Assembly: GCA_019911965.1 (NCBI GenBank)
Contig: JAIOJF010000034.1
Coordinates: 1 to 64,000, forward strand
From: Paracoccaceae bacterium
Lineage (GTDB): Bacteria; Pseudomonadota; Alphaproteobacteria; Rhodobacterales; Rhodobacteraceae
DNA length: 64,000 bases
Direction: 5' to 3'
Made by a program: the position numbers and the translations under genes. Numbering within the stretch: the stretch's first letter is position 1; each line of letters begins with the position of its first letter. Positions 1-8,255 of this stretch are shown in pieces. Below the pieces are notes generated by a model, which worked only from the letters and a program-made list of their open reading frames with translations, had not been told where the DNA came from and did no database searches.

Positions 1-1740
1 CAACTGGAACGTACGCTCGGCGGCGCGCAGATCGCCGCCTTGCAGGCCGAGATCGGCATCAATCACCCCGACCAACGTCAGCAGCGGGAAATTGTGGCCC
101 TTGGCAACGATCTGGGTGCCGATGATCAGGTCCGCCTTGCCCGAGGCGATGTCCTCGATCCGGGCCTTCATGGCGCGCGCCGTCGCCGCCAGATCGGATG
201 ACAGAATGGCGATCCTGGCCCCGGGAAAGACCTGTTCGGCCTCTTCCGCCAGACGCTCGACACCCGGGCCGACCGGGGCCAAAAGGCCCGCAACCCCGCA
301 GGAGGGGCAGGTATCCGGCATCGGCCGTGTCTCGCCACACTGATGGCACATCAGGCGGCCCTGAAAGCGGTGTTCGACCATCCGCGCGTCGCATTGCTCG
401 CAGCCGATCTGATGGCCGCAGCCCCGGCACACCGTCAGCGGCGCATAGCCGCGCCGGTTCAGGAACAACAGCGCCTGCTCGCCCAGTGCCAGCCGCGCCC
501 GCACCTCGACCGCCAGCGCCGGGGAAATCCAGTGGCCGCGTTCGGGCGGGTCGGCACGCAGGTCAATCACGCCGATATCGGGCATTTCCGCCACGCCGAA
601 CCGCTCGTCGAGGTCCAGCCGCGTATATTTCCCCGCCTGCGCGTTGACCCAGCTTTCCAGGCTGGGCGTAGCCGAGGCCAGCACCACCTGTGCGCCGGTG
701 ATCGAGGCGCGCAAGACCGCCATGTCTCGGGCATTGTAATGCACGCCGTCTTCCTGCTTGTAGGATTGGTCGTGTTCCTCATCCACCACGATCAGCCCGA
801 GATCGCGGAACGGCAGATACAGCGCCGAGCGCGCCCCCACCACCAGCCCGGCACCGCCTTCGGCCACCATCCGCCAGCAGCGCCGCCGCTCGGTCATGGT
901 AACGCCGGAATGCCATTCGGCGGGGCGCGCGCCAAAGCGTTCCTCGACCCGTTTGAGGAATTCCGAGGTCAGCGCGATTTCCGGCAACAACACCAGCGCC
1001 TGCCGCCCGGAGGCCAGACATTGCGCCACCGCTTCCAGATAGACTTCGGTCTTGCCCGAACCGGTGACGCCCTTCAACAGCCACGTGTGGTAGGCACCGG
1101 CGCTGAAGCCCTGGCGGATACGCGCCACCGCCTCGGCCTGATCGCCCGACAGGGGCTTGCCGGGCAGGGTCGGGTCGAGATGCGGATAGGGCAGATCGCG
1201 CGGCGTTTCCTCGGCCAACACCACGTTCTGCTTGACCAGCCCGTGCACGACCGATGTCGATACCCCGGCCATCTCGGCCAACTCACCCAGGGTGAATTTC
1301 AGATCGCCATATTCCTCCAGCACCGCGATCACCTTTTCACGCGCCGGGGTCAGGCGGTCCGGGCTGTCGCACCCCAGCGTATAGACCCGGCGCATGGAGG
1401 GCGGATCGCTCAGCCCCGGCGCGCGGGTGGCGAGCCTCAGCATCGCCGTCAGCGGCGTCAGCGTGTAATCCCCCACCCGGCGCAGGAAATCCTGCATCTC
1501 CGCCTGCATCGGCGCGATATCCAGCACCCGGATGACCGAGCGGATTTTCTTGGGATCAAACCCGCCCTGCCCTGCGGCCCAGACCACGCCCAGCACCCGG
1601 CGCGGCCCCAGCGGCACTTCGACGAAGGCACCCGGAAAACACCCCCCCGCCGGGGCCTTGTAATCCAGCAGCCGGTCCAGCGGTTGCGTCGTCAGCACCG
1701 CCACCAATGCGCCTTCGTCAAAGTGGGAAATCTCACACAT
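1..1740 (-). CDS. priA: Primosomal protein N' (replication restart helicase PriA), partial
   Basis: PriA is a DNA-dependent ATPase that reloads the replisome at abandoned forks. 580 codons are visible from the ATG at 1740; the C-terminal part, roughly 150 residues in usual homologues, lies beyond the left edge. Visible are the N-terminal DNA-binding region (about 1-190), Walker A GVTGSGKT (about 224-231), the DEEH box (320-323), a SATPS helicase motif (about 356-360) and eight zinc-binding cysteines as CRGC, CEQC, CHQC and CPSC pairs (438-481). It is divergent from the transaldolase gene with about 110 bp between. Family assignment is secure. Confidence 0.95.
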   Translation of the reverse strand, partial: MCEISHFDEGALVAVLTTQPLDRLLDYKAPAGGCFPGAFVEVPLGPRRVLGVVWAAGQGGFDPKKIRSVIRVLDIAPMQAEMQDFLRRVGDYTLTPLTAMLRLATRAPGLSDPPSMRRVYTLGCDSPDRLTPAREKVIAVLEEYGDLKFTLGELAEMAGVSTSVVHGLVKQNVVLAEETPRDLPYPHLDPTLPGKPLSGDQAEAVARIRQGFSAGAYHTWLLKGVTGSGKTEVYLEAVAQCLASGRQALVLLPEIALTSEFLKRVEERFGARPAEWHSGVTMTERRRCWRMVAEGGAGLVVGARSALYLPFRDLGLIVVDEEHDQSYKQEDGVHYNARDMAVLRASITGAQVVLASATPSLESWVNAQAGKYTRLDLDERFGVAEMPDIGVIDLRADPPERGHWISPALAVEVRARLALGEQALLFLNRRGYAPLTVCRGCGHQIGCEQCDARMVEHRFQGRLMCHQCGETRPMPDTCPSCGVAGLLAPVGPGVERLAEEAEQVFPGARIAILSSDLAATARAMKARIEDIASGKADLIIGTQIVAKGHNFPLLTLVGVIDADLGLQGGDLRAAERTFQL

Positions 1741-1850
1741 GCGTGCGGCAATTCGGAAAAACGTGTTCCCAGCGAATCACAGATGCTGTAGGATTCCGCG
1801 AAACACCGAAGGGCCGGGCCAACCGGACCCTCAGAATTGAAGGCAGAGAC

Positions 1851-2504
1851 ATGAAATTCTTCGCGGACACGGCGGAAATCGCCGATATTGCCGAACTGGC
1901 CGAATTGGGGCTGGTCGATGGCGTTACCACAAACCCCTCGCTGATCCTGAAATCCGGGCGCGACATTCTGGAGGTCACGCGCGAGATCTGCGCCATGATC
2001 GACGGGCCGGTCAGCGCCGAAGTGGTCTCGCTGAAGGCCGACGAGATGATCGCCGAAGGCCGCAAACTGGCCGATATCGCGGCCAATATCGCCGTCAAGG
2101 TGCCGCTGACCTGGGACGGGCTGAAGGCCTGCAAGGTGCTTAGCGGGGATGGCTTCATGGTCAACGTCACCTTGTGCTTTTCCGCCAACCAGGCGCTTTT
2201 GGCGGCCAAGGCCGGAGCCACCTTCATCTCGCCCTTCATCGGGCGGCTGGATGACATCAATCTGGATGGCATGGACCTGATCGCGGACATTCGCACAATC
2301 TATGACAATTACAGTTTCGAGACGCAGATTCTGGCTGCCTCGGCGCGCACGGTCAACCACATAACCCAATGCGCGCTGATCGGCGCGGATGTGGTGACGG
2401 CACCGCCTTCGGTGATGCGCAAGCTGGCGGATCATCCCCTGACGGCGAACGGGCTGGACGCCTTCATGAAAGACTGGGCGAAGACCGGGCAGAAGATACT
2501 GTGA
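1851..2504 (+). CDS. tal: Transaldolase, short TalC/FSA-type
   Basis: This 217-residue class I aldolase belongs to the short transaldolase / fructose-6-phosphate aldolase subfamily of the cytosolic pentose phosphate network. It opens with [10 protein letters not shown], has the VTTNPS substrate loop (25-30) and the Schiff-base lysine in AVKVPLT (K83). The length is typical of the single-domain subfamily. The start follows GGCAGAGAC, a weak ribosome site. Whether it acts as transaldolase or as F6P aldolase cannot be settled from sequence. It lies 41 bp upstream of the DUF484 gene and is probably co-transcribed. Confidence 0.9.
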   Translation: MKFFADTAEIADIAELAELGLVDGVTTNPSLILKSGRDILEVTREICAMIDGPVSAEVVSLKADEMIAEGRKLADIAANIAVKVPLTWDGLKACKVLSGDGFMVNVTLCFSANQALLAAKAGATFISPFIGRLDDINLDGMDLIADIRTIYDNYSFETQILAASARTVNHITQCALIGADVVTAPPSVMRKLADHPLTANGLDAFMKDWAKTGQKIL

Positions 2505-2545
2505 CCGGACAACGACCCGGCACAAGGGCGGATGAGGGGGCAAAG

Positions 2546-3274
2546 ATGACCAAACTTGCGGAAAAACCGGCAAGTGCGCTGGACCGGCTGCGCGATCAGT
2601 TGCTGGCGGCACCGGAACTCATTCTTGACGATCCGGACCTGATGCGAGCCCTGGCCGGGGCCAGCGACCGGGCGTCGGGCGAAAACGTGATCGACATGCG
2701 CGGCGCGGCGATGGAGCGGCTGGAAGCGCGGTTCGAGCGGCTGGAGGACACGCATCACAACGTCATCGCGGCGGCCTACGAGAATCTGGCCGGTACGCAG
2801 CAGATTCACCGCGCCGTTCTGGCGCTGCTGGAGCCCTTGGATTTCACCGAGTTCCTGACCAGTCTCGGCGGCGAGGTGGCGGGCATCCTGAAGGTCGATA
2901 CGCTGAAGCTGTGCCTGGAATCGCCCGATTCGAACCGTCCTGAACAGCGCAACCTGGTGCGTGATCATGGCGATGTGATCGGCTTTTATGCGCCAGGTTC
3001 GATCGAAGAATACGTGACCGAGGGGCGCAATGTCGCGGGCCGAAGCGTGACCTTGCGCCAGGTCGGGCGGGCGTCGGAAACGCTCTATGGCGACAAGGCG
3101 GCGTGGATCCGCTCCGAGGCGCTGATGCGGCTGGACCTCGGGCGCGGCAACCTGCCGGGATTGCTGGTGCTGGGCTCGGAAGACCCGCATCAGTTTCACC
3201 CCACCAGCGGCACCGATCTTCTGACCTTTCTGAGCGGCGTGTTCGAGCGAGCCATGCGCCGCTGGCTGGAATGA
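2546..3274 (+). CDS. DUF484 family protein
   Basis: This 242-residue cytosolic protein matches the DUF484 family by its opening (a helical segment with the LLAAPELILDDPDLMRAL pattern, where homologues have FL..HP-F) followed by a GAF-like domain from about residue 80 to the end. Genes of this family commonly sit directly upstream of xerC, as here: its stop codon TGA shares bases with the xerC ATG (ATGA). Function is unknown; the GAF-like fold suggests ligand or redox sensing, which is inference. The upstream gene is the transaldolase. Confidence 0.85.
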   Translation: MTKLAEKPASALDRLRDQLLAAPELILDDPDLMRALAGASDRASGENVIDMRGAAMERLEARFERLEDTHHNVIAAAYENLAGTQQIHRAVLALLEPLDFTEFLTSLGGEVAGILKVDTLKLCLESPDSNRPEQRNLVRDHGDVIGFYAPGSIEEYVTEGRNVAGRSVTLRQVGRASETLYGDKAAWIRSEALMRLDLGRGNLPGLLVLGSEDPHQFHPTSGTDLLTFLSGVFERAMRRWLE

Positions 3275-4203
3275 CCCATCTTTCCCCCGGAGCCGCGGCG
3301 CTGGTTGGCGATTGGCTGGCCAGCCTGAAGGCGCTGGACGGACGGGCCGACAAGACGCTGGTGGCCTATCAGCGCGATGTTTCGGGGTTTATCGCCTTTC
3401 TCGGCCTCTATCGCGGCGGGGTCACGGCAGTGACCGCCTTGCAGGCTGTAACCTTGCAGGACATGCGCGCCTGGATGGCCGAGGAACGCCGCCGCGGTGT
3501 CTCGCCGCGCTCGCTGGCGCGGTCCTTGTCGGCGGTCAAGGTCTTCTACCGCTGGTTCGGTGAACGTGCCGGGTTCGAGCCGACCGCCATCCTGGCCACC
3601 CGCGCCCCGAGGTTCAGCGCCAAGCTGCCGCGCCCGGTGGATGCCGGGGCGGCGCGGGCGATGATCGAGACGGTTGACGCCCAGGCAACCGAAGCCTGGA
3701 TCGCCGCCCGCGATGCGGCAGTGGTGACGTTGCTTTATGGCTGCGGCTTGCGGATTTCCGAGGCATTGTCGCTGACCATCCGCGACACGCCCTTGCCCGC
3801 CAGCCTGCGCATTCGCGGCAAGGGCGGCAAGGAGCGGATGATCCCGGTGATTGCCCCCGCACAACGTAGCGTCGAGGCCTACCTGGCGCTCTGCCCGTTT
3901 CCCGCCACGCCGGAGCGCGCGCTGTTTTTGGGCGCGCGCGGCGGGCCGCTGGCGGCGCGGGCGATCCAAAAGGCGATGGAACTGGCGCGCGCGCAACTGG
4001 GCCTGCCGGCCACCACCACGCCACATGCCATGCGCCATTCCTTTGCCACGCATCTGCTGGAGGCCGGCGGCGACCTCAGGGCAATTCAGGAATTGCTGGG
4101 CCATGCCTCGCTGTCGACCACGCAGGCCTATACGGCGGTCGATCAGGCACGGCTTATGGAGGTTTACGACAGGGCGCATCCCAAGGCGCAGGAAGCGGTT
4201 TGA
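3271..4203 (+). CDS. xerC: Tyrosine recombinase XerC (dimer resolution)
   Basis: XerC works with XerD at dif sites to resolve chromosome dimers. The 310-residue protein has the N-terminal SAM-like core-binding domain (about 5-100) and the catalytic domain with all expected residues: R161 (GLRISE), a lysine in GKGGKER (about 184-188), H252 and R255 (PHAMRHSF), H278 (LGHASLSTTQ) and the nucleophile Y287 (AYTAVD). It starts inside the DUF484 stop codon, implying translational coupling. The DUF484 neighbour and full length argue for housekeeping XerC rather than an integrase; no integron or phage genes are nearby. Confidence 0.93.
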   Translation: MTHLSPGAAALVGDWLASLKALDGRADKTLVAYQRDVSGFIAFLGLYRGGVTAVTALQAVTLQDMRAWMAEERRRGVSPRSLARSLSAVKVFYRWFGERAGFEPTAILATRAPRFSAKLPRPVDAGAARAMIETVDAQATEAWIAARDAAVVTLLYGCGLRISEALSLTIRDTPLPASLRIRGKGGKERMIPVIAPAQRSVEAYLALCPFPATPERALFLGARGGPLAARAIQKAMELARAQLGLPATTTPHAMRHSFATHLLEAGGDLRAIQELLGHASLSTTQAYTAVDQARLMEVYDRAHPKAQEAV

Positions 4204-4278
4204 CAGGGTGTTTTCCGGGCCATTATCAGGCGCGTACATTTGCTGGGCATTCTCGCCTTTCTGGTCTATGAAACCGTT

Positions 4279-4974
4279 ATGACACCCGCCATGCGCGCCC
4301 TCGCCGTCCATCTGTTCACTGCCACCGGCGCGGTATTCGCGATGCTGGCCATGCTGGCGGCGGTCGATCACAAATGGAGCCTGATGTATCTCTGGCTGGT
4401 GGTCGCCTTCATCGTGGACGGCATCGACGGGCCACTGGCACGCAAGTATCAGGTCAAGACCCACGCGCCGCAATTCGATGGCGTGCTGCTGGATTTGATC
4501 ATTGACTACCTGACTTACGTGTTCATCCCAGCCTTCGCCCTGTTCAAGAGCGATCTTCTGCCTGGCTGGACCGGCTGGATCTGCATCATCGTCATCACGT
4601 TCGGTTCGGCGATGTATTTCGCCGACACCCGGATGAAGACCAAGAGCAATTCATTCGCCGGGTTTCCCGGCTGCTGGAACATGGTGGTGCTGGTCCTGTT
4701 CGTGACGGAACCGAATTTCTGGGCTATTCTGGGCATCGTGGTGGTGATCGCCGCGTCGATGTTCACCCGGCTGGAATTCGTGCATCCGGTCCGGACCGAA
4801 CGCTGGAAGGCCGTCACCCTGCCGGTGGCGCTTGCCTGGACCGCGCTGGCCGGAATTGCCGCCTGGCAGGATTTCGATCCCGGTCAACTGGTGATCACGC
4901 TGCTGACGCTGTGTTCCGCCTATCTGCTGTTTGCCGGGATTGCCATGCAGATCATCCCCGAACGCGCGCGCTGA
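4279..4974 (+). CDS. pcs: Phosphatidylcholine synthase (CDP-alcohol phosphatidyltransferase)
   Basis: Pcs condenses CDP-diacylglycerol with choline to form phosphatidylcholine in the inner membrane, a pathway found mainly in alpha- and some other proteobacteria. The CDP-alcohol phosphotransferase signature is present in the form VDGIDGPLAR then DGVLLDLIIDY (about 41-77), with several hydrophobic helices across the roughly 231 residues. The frame is open further upstream to a TTG at 4240; I prefer the ATG at 4279 because the family begins close to the VHLFTATGA segment, but the ribosome site is weak for both. It is convergent with the DUF6476-type gene. Confidence 0.85.
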   Translation: MTPAMRALAVHLFTATGAVFAMLAMLAAVDHKWSLMYLWLVVAFIVDGIDGPLARKYQVKTHAPQFDGVLLDLIIDYLTYVFIPAFALFKSDLLPGWTGWICIIVITFGSAMYFADTRMKTKSNSFAGFPGCWNMVVLVLFVTEPNFWAILGIVVVIAASMFTRLEFVHPVRTERWKAVTLPVALAWTALAGIAAWQDFDPGQLVITLLTLCSAYLLFAGIAMQIIPERAR

Positions 4975-5008
4975 AGGCCGGTGTGGGTTTCTGCCCCGAA
5001 TGCCGCGT

Positions 5009-5030
5009 GAGTATTTTTACCAAAAAGAAG
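5009..5030. terminator. A/T-rich palindrome between convergent genes (Rhodobacterales-type 3'-end motif)
   Basis: A 22-base element reads GAGTATTTTT, then ACC, then AAAAAGAAG, so the core TTTTT/AAAAA arms can pair across a three-base loop and give a U- or A-run on either strand. From memory, close variants of this 22-mer recur at gene 3' ends in Rhodobacterales. It sits 35 bp after pcs and 18 bp after the stop of the leftward gene, which fits a shared bidirectional terminator. Confidence 0.5.
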
Positions 5031-5047
5031 CCACAGGCGGTTTGCCT

Positions 5048-5368
5048 TCAGCGCGGCGCGATCCGGATTTTCTGGCGCAGGCTGCCATCGTCGCGGTTGA
5101 AGATCAGGATTTCGCCGCCCTTGGTAACCACGGCGTACCAGTCGCCGCCTTGGGTGAAGCTTTCCGCGACACTGCCATCGGGCAGCGTGATCGTGGCCGG
5201 TAGTGGCACCGGGTCCTCGATGGTCCGCACGACGTTCGGCACGCGGATGACAATCAGCACGATGATGGTTACAAGACCGCCAATCATCGAGGCTGTCAGG
5301 ATGGTGACGAGGATTCGCAGGAACCTCAGATTGGCGGGTTCGGGCGACTTATCGGGATCATAGGCCAT
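5048..5368 (-). CDS. Small single-pass membrane protein, DUF6476-like
   Basis: This 106-residue protein has a short charged N-terminus (MAYDPDKSPEPANLRFLR), one transmembrane helix (about 20-42) and a C-terminal soluble part with TLPDGSVAESFTQGGDWYAV and EILIFNRDDGSLRQ. That layout resembles small Rhodobacteraceae membrane proteins listed as DUF6476, often found next to rluD and rpoH; function is unknown. The chosen ATG shares the bases CATG with the divergent rluD start. An alternative in-frame ATG four codons upstream (5380) would lie inside rluD. Confidence 0.7.
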   Translation of the reverse strand: MAYDPDKSPEPANLRFLRILVTILTASMIGGLVTIIVLIVIRVPNVVRTIEDPVPLPATITLPDGSVAESFTQGGDWYAVVTKGGEILIFNRDDGSLRQKIRIAPR

Positions 5369-6401
5369 GTCGGACACCATATTCAGGATCGTGATCGGCG
5401 AGGACCCGCCGCCCCGGCTTGATAAGGCCTTGGCCGAGGCAGCGCCAGAGGGTGCGGGCCTGTCGCGCTCGCGCCTCGGCAAGCTGATCGAGGCGGGATC
5501 GGTGCGGCGCGAAGGATCAAAGGCGGCGGTAACCGCGCTGAAGACCCGCACCGAGGCGGGCGAGGTTTTCGTGATCGACCTGCCCGAGGCGGATGAAGTC
5601 GCTACAAGGCCCGAGGCGATCGCGCTGGATATCGTCTACGAGGACAGCGATCTGATCGTCATCAACAAGCCCGCCGGCATGGTGGTGCATCCCGCCCCCG
5701 GCAGCGGGTCGGGAACATTGGTGAACGCCCTGCTGGCGCATTGCGGCGACAGCCTGTCAGGCATCGGCGGCGAGAAACGCCCCGGCATCGTGCACCGGAT
5801 CGACAAGGACACGTCCGGCCTTCTGGTAGTGGCCAAGTCGGACCGCGCGCATCAGGGGCTGGCGGCGCAATTCGCCGATCACAGCGTGGCGCGGCACTAC
5901 CGGGCGATCTGCCACGGCGTGCCCAGCCGCGCCGATCCACGGCTGGCCGGGGTGCCGGGATTGGCCTTCGAGGATGGCGGCGTGATCCGCATTTCCGGCA
6001 ATATCGCCCGCCACAGGACCGACCGCAAGCGCCAGGCGGTGGTGGTGAATGCCGGCCGTCACGCGATCACCCGCTCCAAGGTGCTGGAGGCTTTCGCCAC
6101 CACGGCGGCCTTGCTGGATTGCTGGCTGGAGACCGGGCGCACGCATCAGATCAGGGTGCACCTGACCCATGCCGGCCATGCCCTGATCGGCGATCCGACC
6201 TATGGCGGACGCCGCCGCGCAGGCGCAAAGGGGGTGGGAGCCGGGGCCGCCGCCGCATTGGCCGCCTTTCCACGTCAGGCGCTGCATGCGGCAACGCTGG
6301 GCTTTGTTCATCCGGTCAGCGGCGAGGCGCTGGAATTCGAGGCCCCCCTGCCTGACGACATGGAGACCCTGCTGGCCGTCCTGCGCCAGAACCAAGCCTG
6401 A
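5367..6401 (+). CDS. rluD: 23S rRNA pseudouridine synthase, RluD/RluA family
   Basis: RluD-type enzymes convert uridines in helix 69 of 23S rRNA to pseudouridine. The 344-residue protein has an N-terminal S4-like RNA-binding segment (about 16-75: RLDKAL...SRSRLGKLIEAG) and the catalytic domain with HRIDKDTSGLL, where D146 is the nucleophile, plus the GRTHQIRVHL motif late in the protein. An Ala/Gly-rich insert follows GGRRRAGAKG. The RluA family has several members with different targets; RluD is favoured by the S4 domain and its place just upstream of rpoH. Confidence 0.9.
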   Translation: MSDTIFRIVIGEDPPPRLDKALAEAAPEGAGLSRSRLGKLIEAGSVRREGSKAAVTALKTRTEAGEVFVIDLPEADEVATRPEAIALDIVYEDSDLIVINKPAGMVVHPAPGSGSGTLVNALLAHCGDSLSGIGGEKRPGIVHRIDKDTSGLLVVAKSDRAHQGLAAQFADHSVARHYRAICHGVPSRADPRLAGVPGLAFEDGGVIRISGNIARHRTDRKRQAVVVNAGRHAITRSKVLEAFATTAALLDCWLETGRTHQIRVHLTHAGHALIGDPTYGGRRRAGAKGVGAGAAAALAAFPRQALHAATLGFVHPVSGEALEFEAPLPDDMETLLAVLRQNQA

Positions 6402-6465
6402 GCGAGCCCGTTGGCAGGCGCGTGAAACCGCTGTATCATCAGCAATGCACATATGGTCAGGACCA

Positions 6466-6493
6466 CTTGAAACCGGATCGGCCCGTGCCTATT
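6466..6493 (+). promoter_or_regulatory. Probable RpoH (sigma-32) promoter of rpoH
   Basis: A CTTGAA -35 box (6466-6471) is separated by 16 bases from CCTATT (6488-6493). This matches the alphaproteobacterial heat-shock promoter pattern, a conserved CTTGAA followed after about 16-18 bases by a C-rich -10. It lies 44-71 bases upstream of the rpoH start codon. Autoregulation of rpoH from such a promoter is known in other alphaproteobacteria. The same stretch also forms a perfect 7-bp inverted repeat, CTTGAAA (6466-6472) with TTTCAAG (6492-6498). Confidence 0.55.
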
Positions 6494-6536
6494 TCAAGTA
6501 ATGTAACGATCATTTACATGCTTCAAAGGATACCAG

Positions 6537-7430
6537 ATGAGCTATGTCAGCCTGCCGGCACCGTCACCTGAACAGGGGCTGAACCGGTACATGCAGGAAA
6601 TACGCAAGTTCCCGATGCTGGAGCCGGAAGAAGAATACATGCTGGCCAAACGCTGGGTCGATCACGAGGATTCCGGGGCAGCCCATAGGCTGGTCACCTC
6701 GCACCTGCGGCTGGCCGCGAAAATCGCAATGGGCTATCGCGGCTATGGCCTGCCCACCGCCGAGGTGGTGTCGGAGGCCAATGTCGGCCTGATGCAGGCA
6801 GTCAAGCGGTTTGATCCCGAAAAGGGCTTCCGCCTGTCGACCTATGCGATGTGGTGGATCCGCGCCTCGATCCAGGAATATATCCTGCGCTCGTGGAGCC
6901 TTGTGAAGATGGGCACGACCAGTGCGCAGAAGAAGCTGTTCTTCAACCTGCGCAAGGCCAAGAACCGCATCGGGGCGCTGGAAACCGGCGATCTCAGGCC
7001 GGAAAACGTGGCCCGCATCGCGCATGATCTGAACGTCACCGAGGACGAGGTGATCTCGATGAACCGGCGGATGTCGGGGGGGGATGCCTCGCTCAACGCG
7101 CAGATCAAGACCGATGGCGAGGGTGCCGCGGAATGGCAGGACTGGCTGGAAGACGAAGATGCCGATCAGGCCGCCGACTACGCCGAACGCCAGGAACTGG
7201 ACACCCGGCGCGACATGCTGGCCGAAGCGATGGACGACCTGAACGACCGCGAAAAGGACATCCTGATGAAGCGCAAGCTGCAGGATAACCCGGTGACGCT
7301 GGAGGATCTGTCGGGCGAATACAATGTCAGCCGCGAACGCATCCGCCAGATCGAGGTGCGGGCATTTGAAAAACTGCAGACGAAAATGCGCGAAATGGCG
7401 GCGGAACGCGGCATGATGGCCGCCAACTGA
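6537..7430 (+). CDS. rpoH: RNA polymerase sigma-32 factor RpoH
   Basis: RpoH directs RNA polymerase to heat-shock and related stress promoters. The 297-residue protein has the sigma-70 region 2 core (about 48-118, with STYAMWWIRASIQEY), the RpoH box QKKLFFNLR (131-139) that distinguishes sigma-32 from other sigma factors, and a region 4 helix-turn-helix at the end (VTLEDLSGEYNVSRERIRQIEVRA). AAAGGATACCAG before the ATG supplies the ribosome site. A probable sigma-32 promoter lies just upstream. Alphaproteobacteria often carry two RpoH paralogues; only one is in this window. Confidence 0.96.
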   Translation: MSYVSLPAPSPEQGLNRYMQEIRKFPMLEPEEEYMLAKRWVDHEDSGAAHRLVTSHLRLAAKIAMGYRGYGLPTAEVVSEANVGLMQAVKRFDPEKGFRLSTYAMWWIRASIQEYILRSWSLVKMGTTSAQKKLFFNLRKAKNRIGALETGDLRPENVARIAHDLNVTEDEVISMNRRMSGGDASLNAQIKTDGEGAAEWQDWLEDEDADQAADYAERQELDTRRDMLAEAMDDLNDREKDILMKRKLQDNPVTLEDLSGEYNVSRERIRQIEVRAFEKLQTKMREMAAERGMMAAN

Positions 7431-7467
7431 CCGGGTTTCGCAAGCCTGATAGCCAATGGAGGCGAAC

Positions 7468-7746
7468 ATGAGTGACGTTGAACAGGAACAGGAAACCTAT
7501 GGCAGCCAGGGCAGCATCTGGATGCGCGGCCTGTTCATGCTGATCTTTGCCGCCTTCTTCGCGCTGGCCGAAACGGTGCTGGCGGTGATGGCGGTGGTAC
7601 AGTTCTTCTGGATGCTGTTCGCCAAGGAAAAGAACCGCGCGCTGGCGGATTTCGGCACCAGCCTCGGGCGCTGGCTGGGCCGGGTGGCCGAATACCAGAC
7701 CGGCGCGACCGAGGACAAGCCCTTCCCCTGGGGCCGCTGGGAATAG
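7468..7746 (+). CDS. DUF4389 domain small membrane protein
   Basis: This 92-residue protein has an acidic/Gln-rich N-terminus (to about residue 17), a hydrophobic segment rich in Phe and Ala (about 18-52) likely to form one or two membrane helices, then the amphipathic stretch KEKNRALADFGTSLGRWLGRVAEYQTGATEDKPFPW characteristic of DUF4389. Function is not known. GGAGG (7459-7463) five bases before the ATG at 7468 decides the start over the in-frame ATG at 7456. It follows rpoH by 37 bp and may be co-transcribed. Confidence 0.8.
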   Translation: MSDVEQEQETYGSQGSIWMRGLFMLIFAAFFALAETVLAVMAVVQFFWMLFAKEKNRALADFGTSLGRWLGRVAEYQTGATEDKPFPWGRWE

Positions 7747-7817
7747 GACCGGGCAGGCAAGCCCCCTTGCACCGGGCTGCGATCCGATGAATGCTCTGCC
7801 TTCGGGGAGGGCGCGAT

Positions 7818-8249
7818 ATGGATTTTGACAACGTTGATGCCGCCGGGTTTGGCCGGTCGCTGACGGGCCTTGGCCTTAACCTGCTCGTGCGCGACGTGCC
7901 GCGCGAAGCCGCCTTTCTGGCTGCCGTCTTCGGGATGCGCGCCTTTCAGGTCAGCCGCGATTTCGCCATCATGCAATATGGCGGGCAGGTGTTTCAGTTG
8001 CACGCCGATGCCACCTATCATTCCAACGCCTATTTCGGCCTGTTGCCCGAGATCGGCGCAAGGGGGGCGGGTGCGGAAATCCGCCTTTACGACAGCGACC
8101 CCGATCAGGCGGTGGACCGCGCCGTGGCCTTTGGCCGGGACGTATCGGTGCTGGCCCACCCCGCCGACAAGCCGCATGGCCTGCGCGAGGCCTATATCCT
8201 GTGCGAGAACGGCTATGCCTGGGTGCCCAGCCGGGCGTTGCTGGGATAA
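7818..8249 (+). CDS. VOC (glyoxalase/bleomycin-resistance fold) family protein
   Basis: This 143-residue protein has the VOC beta-alpha-beta-beta-beta pattern: GLGLNLLVRDVPREAAFLAAVFGM (about 16-39) opens the first module and EIRLYDSDPDQAVDRAVAFG (about 84-103) the second, ending with a GYAWVPSRALL segment. Members bind a metal and act as dioxygenases, isomerases or resistance proteins; the substrate cannot be read from sequence. The start is set by the strong GGGGAGG at 7804-7810. It is convergent with the methyltransferase-like gene, with only six bases between. Confidence 0.75.
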   Translation: MDFDNVDAAGFGRSLTGLGLNLLVRDVPREAAFLAAVFGMRAFQVSRDFAIMQYGGQVFQLHADATYHSNAYFGLLPEIGARGAGAEIRLYDSDPDQAVDRAVAFGRDVSVLAHPADKPHGLREAYILCENGYAWVPSRALLG

Positions 8250-8255
8250 AGGCGT

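Noticed and set aside
343-1791. Long open frame (482 codons) on the strand opposite priA
   Set aside because: It lies wholly over priA in a GC-rich region, has a His/Arg/Pro/Gln-rich composition typical of antisense frames, and shows no domain motif.
3271-4203. Phage or integron integrase
   Set aside because: Length, residues and the DUF484 neighbour fit housekeeping XerC; no attachment sites, tRNA or mobile genes are near.
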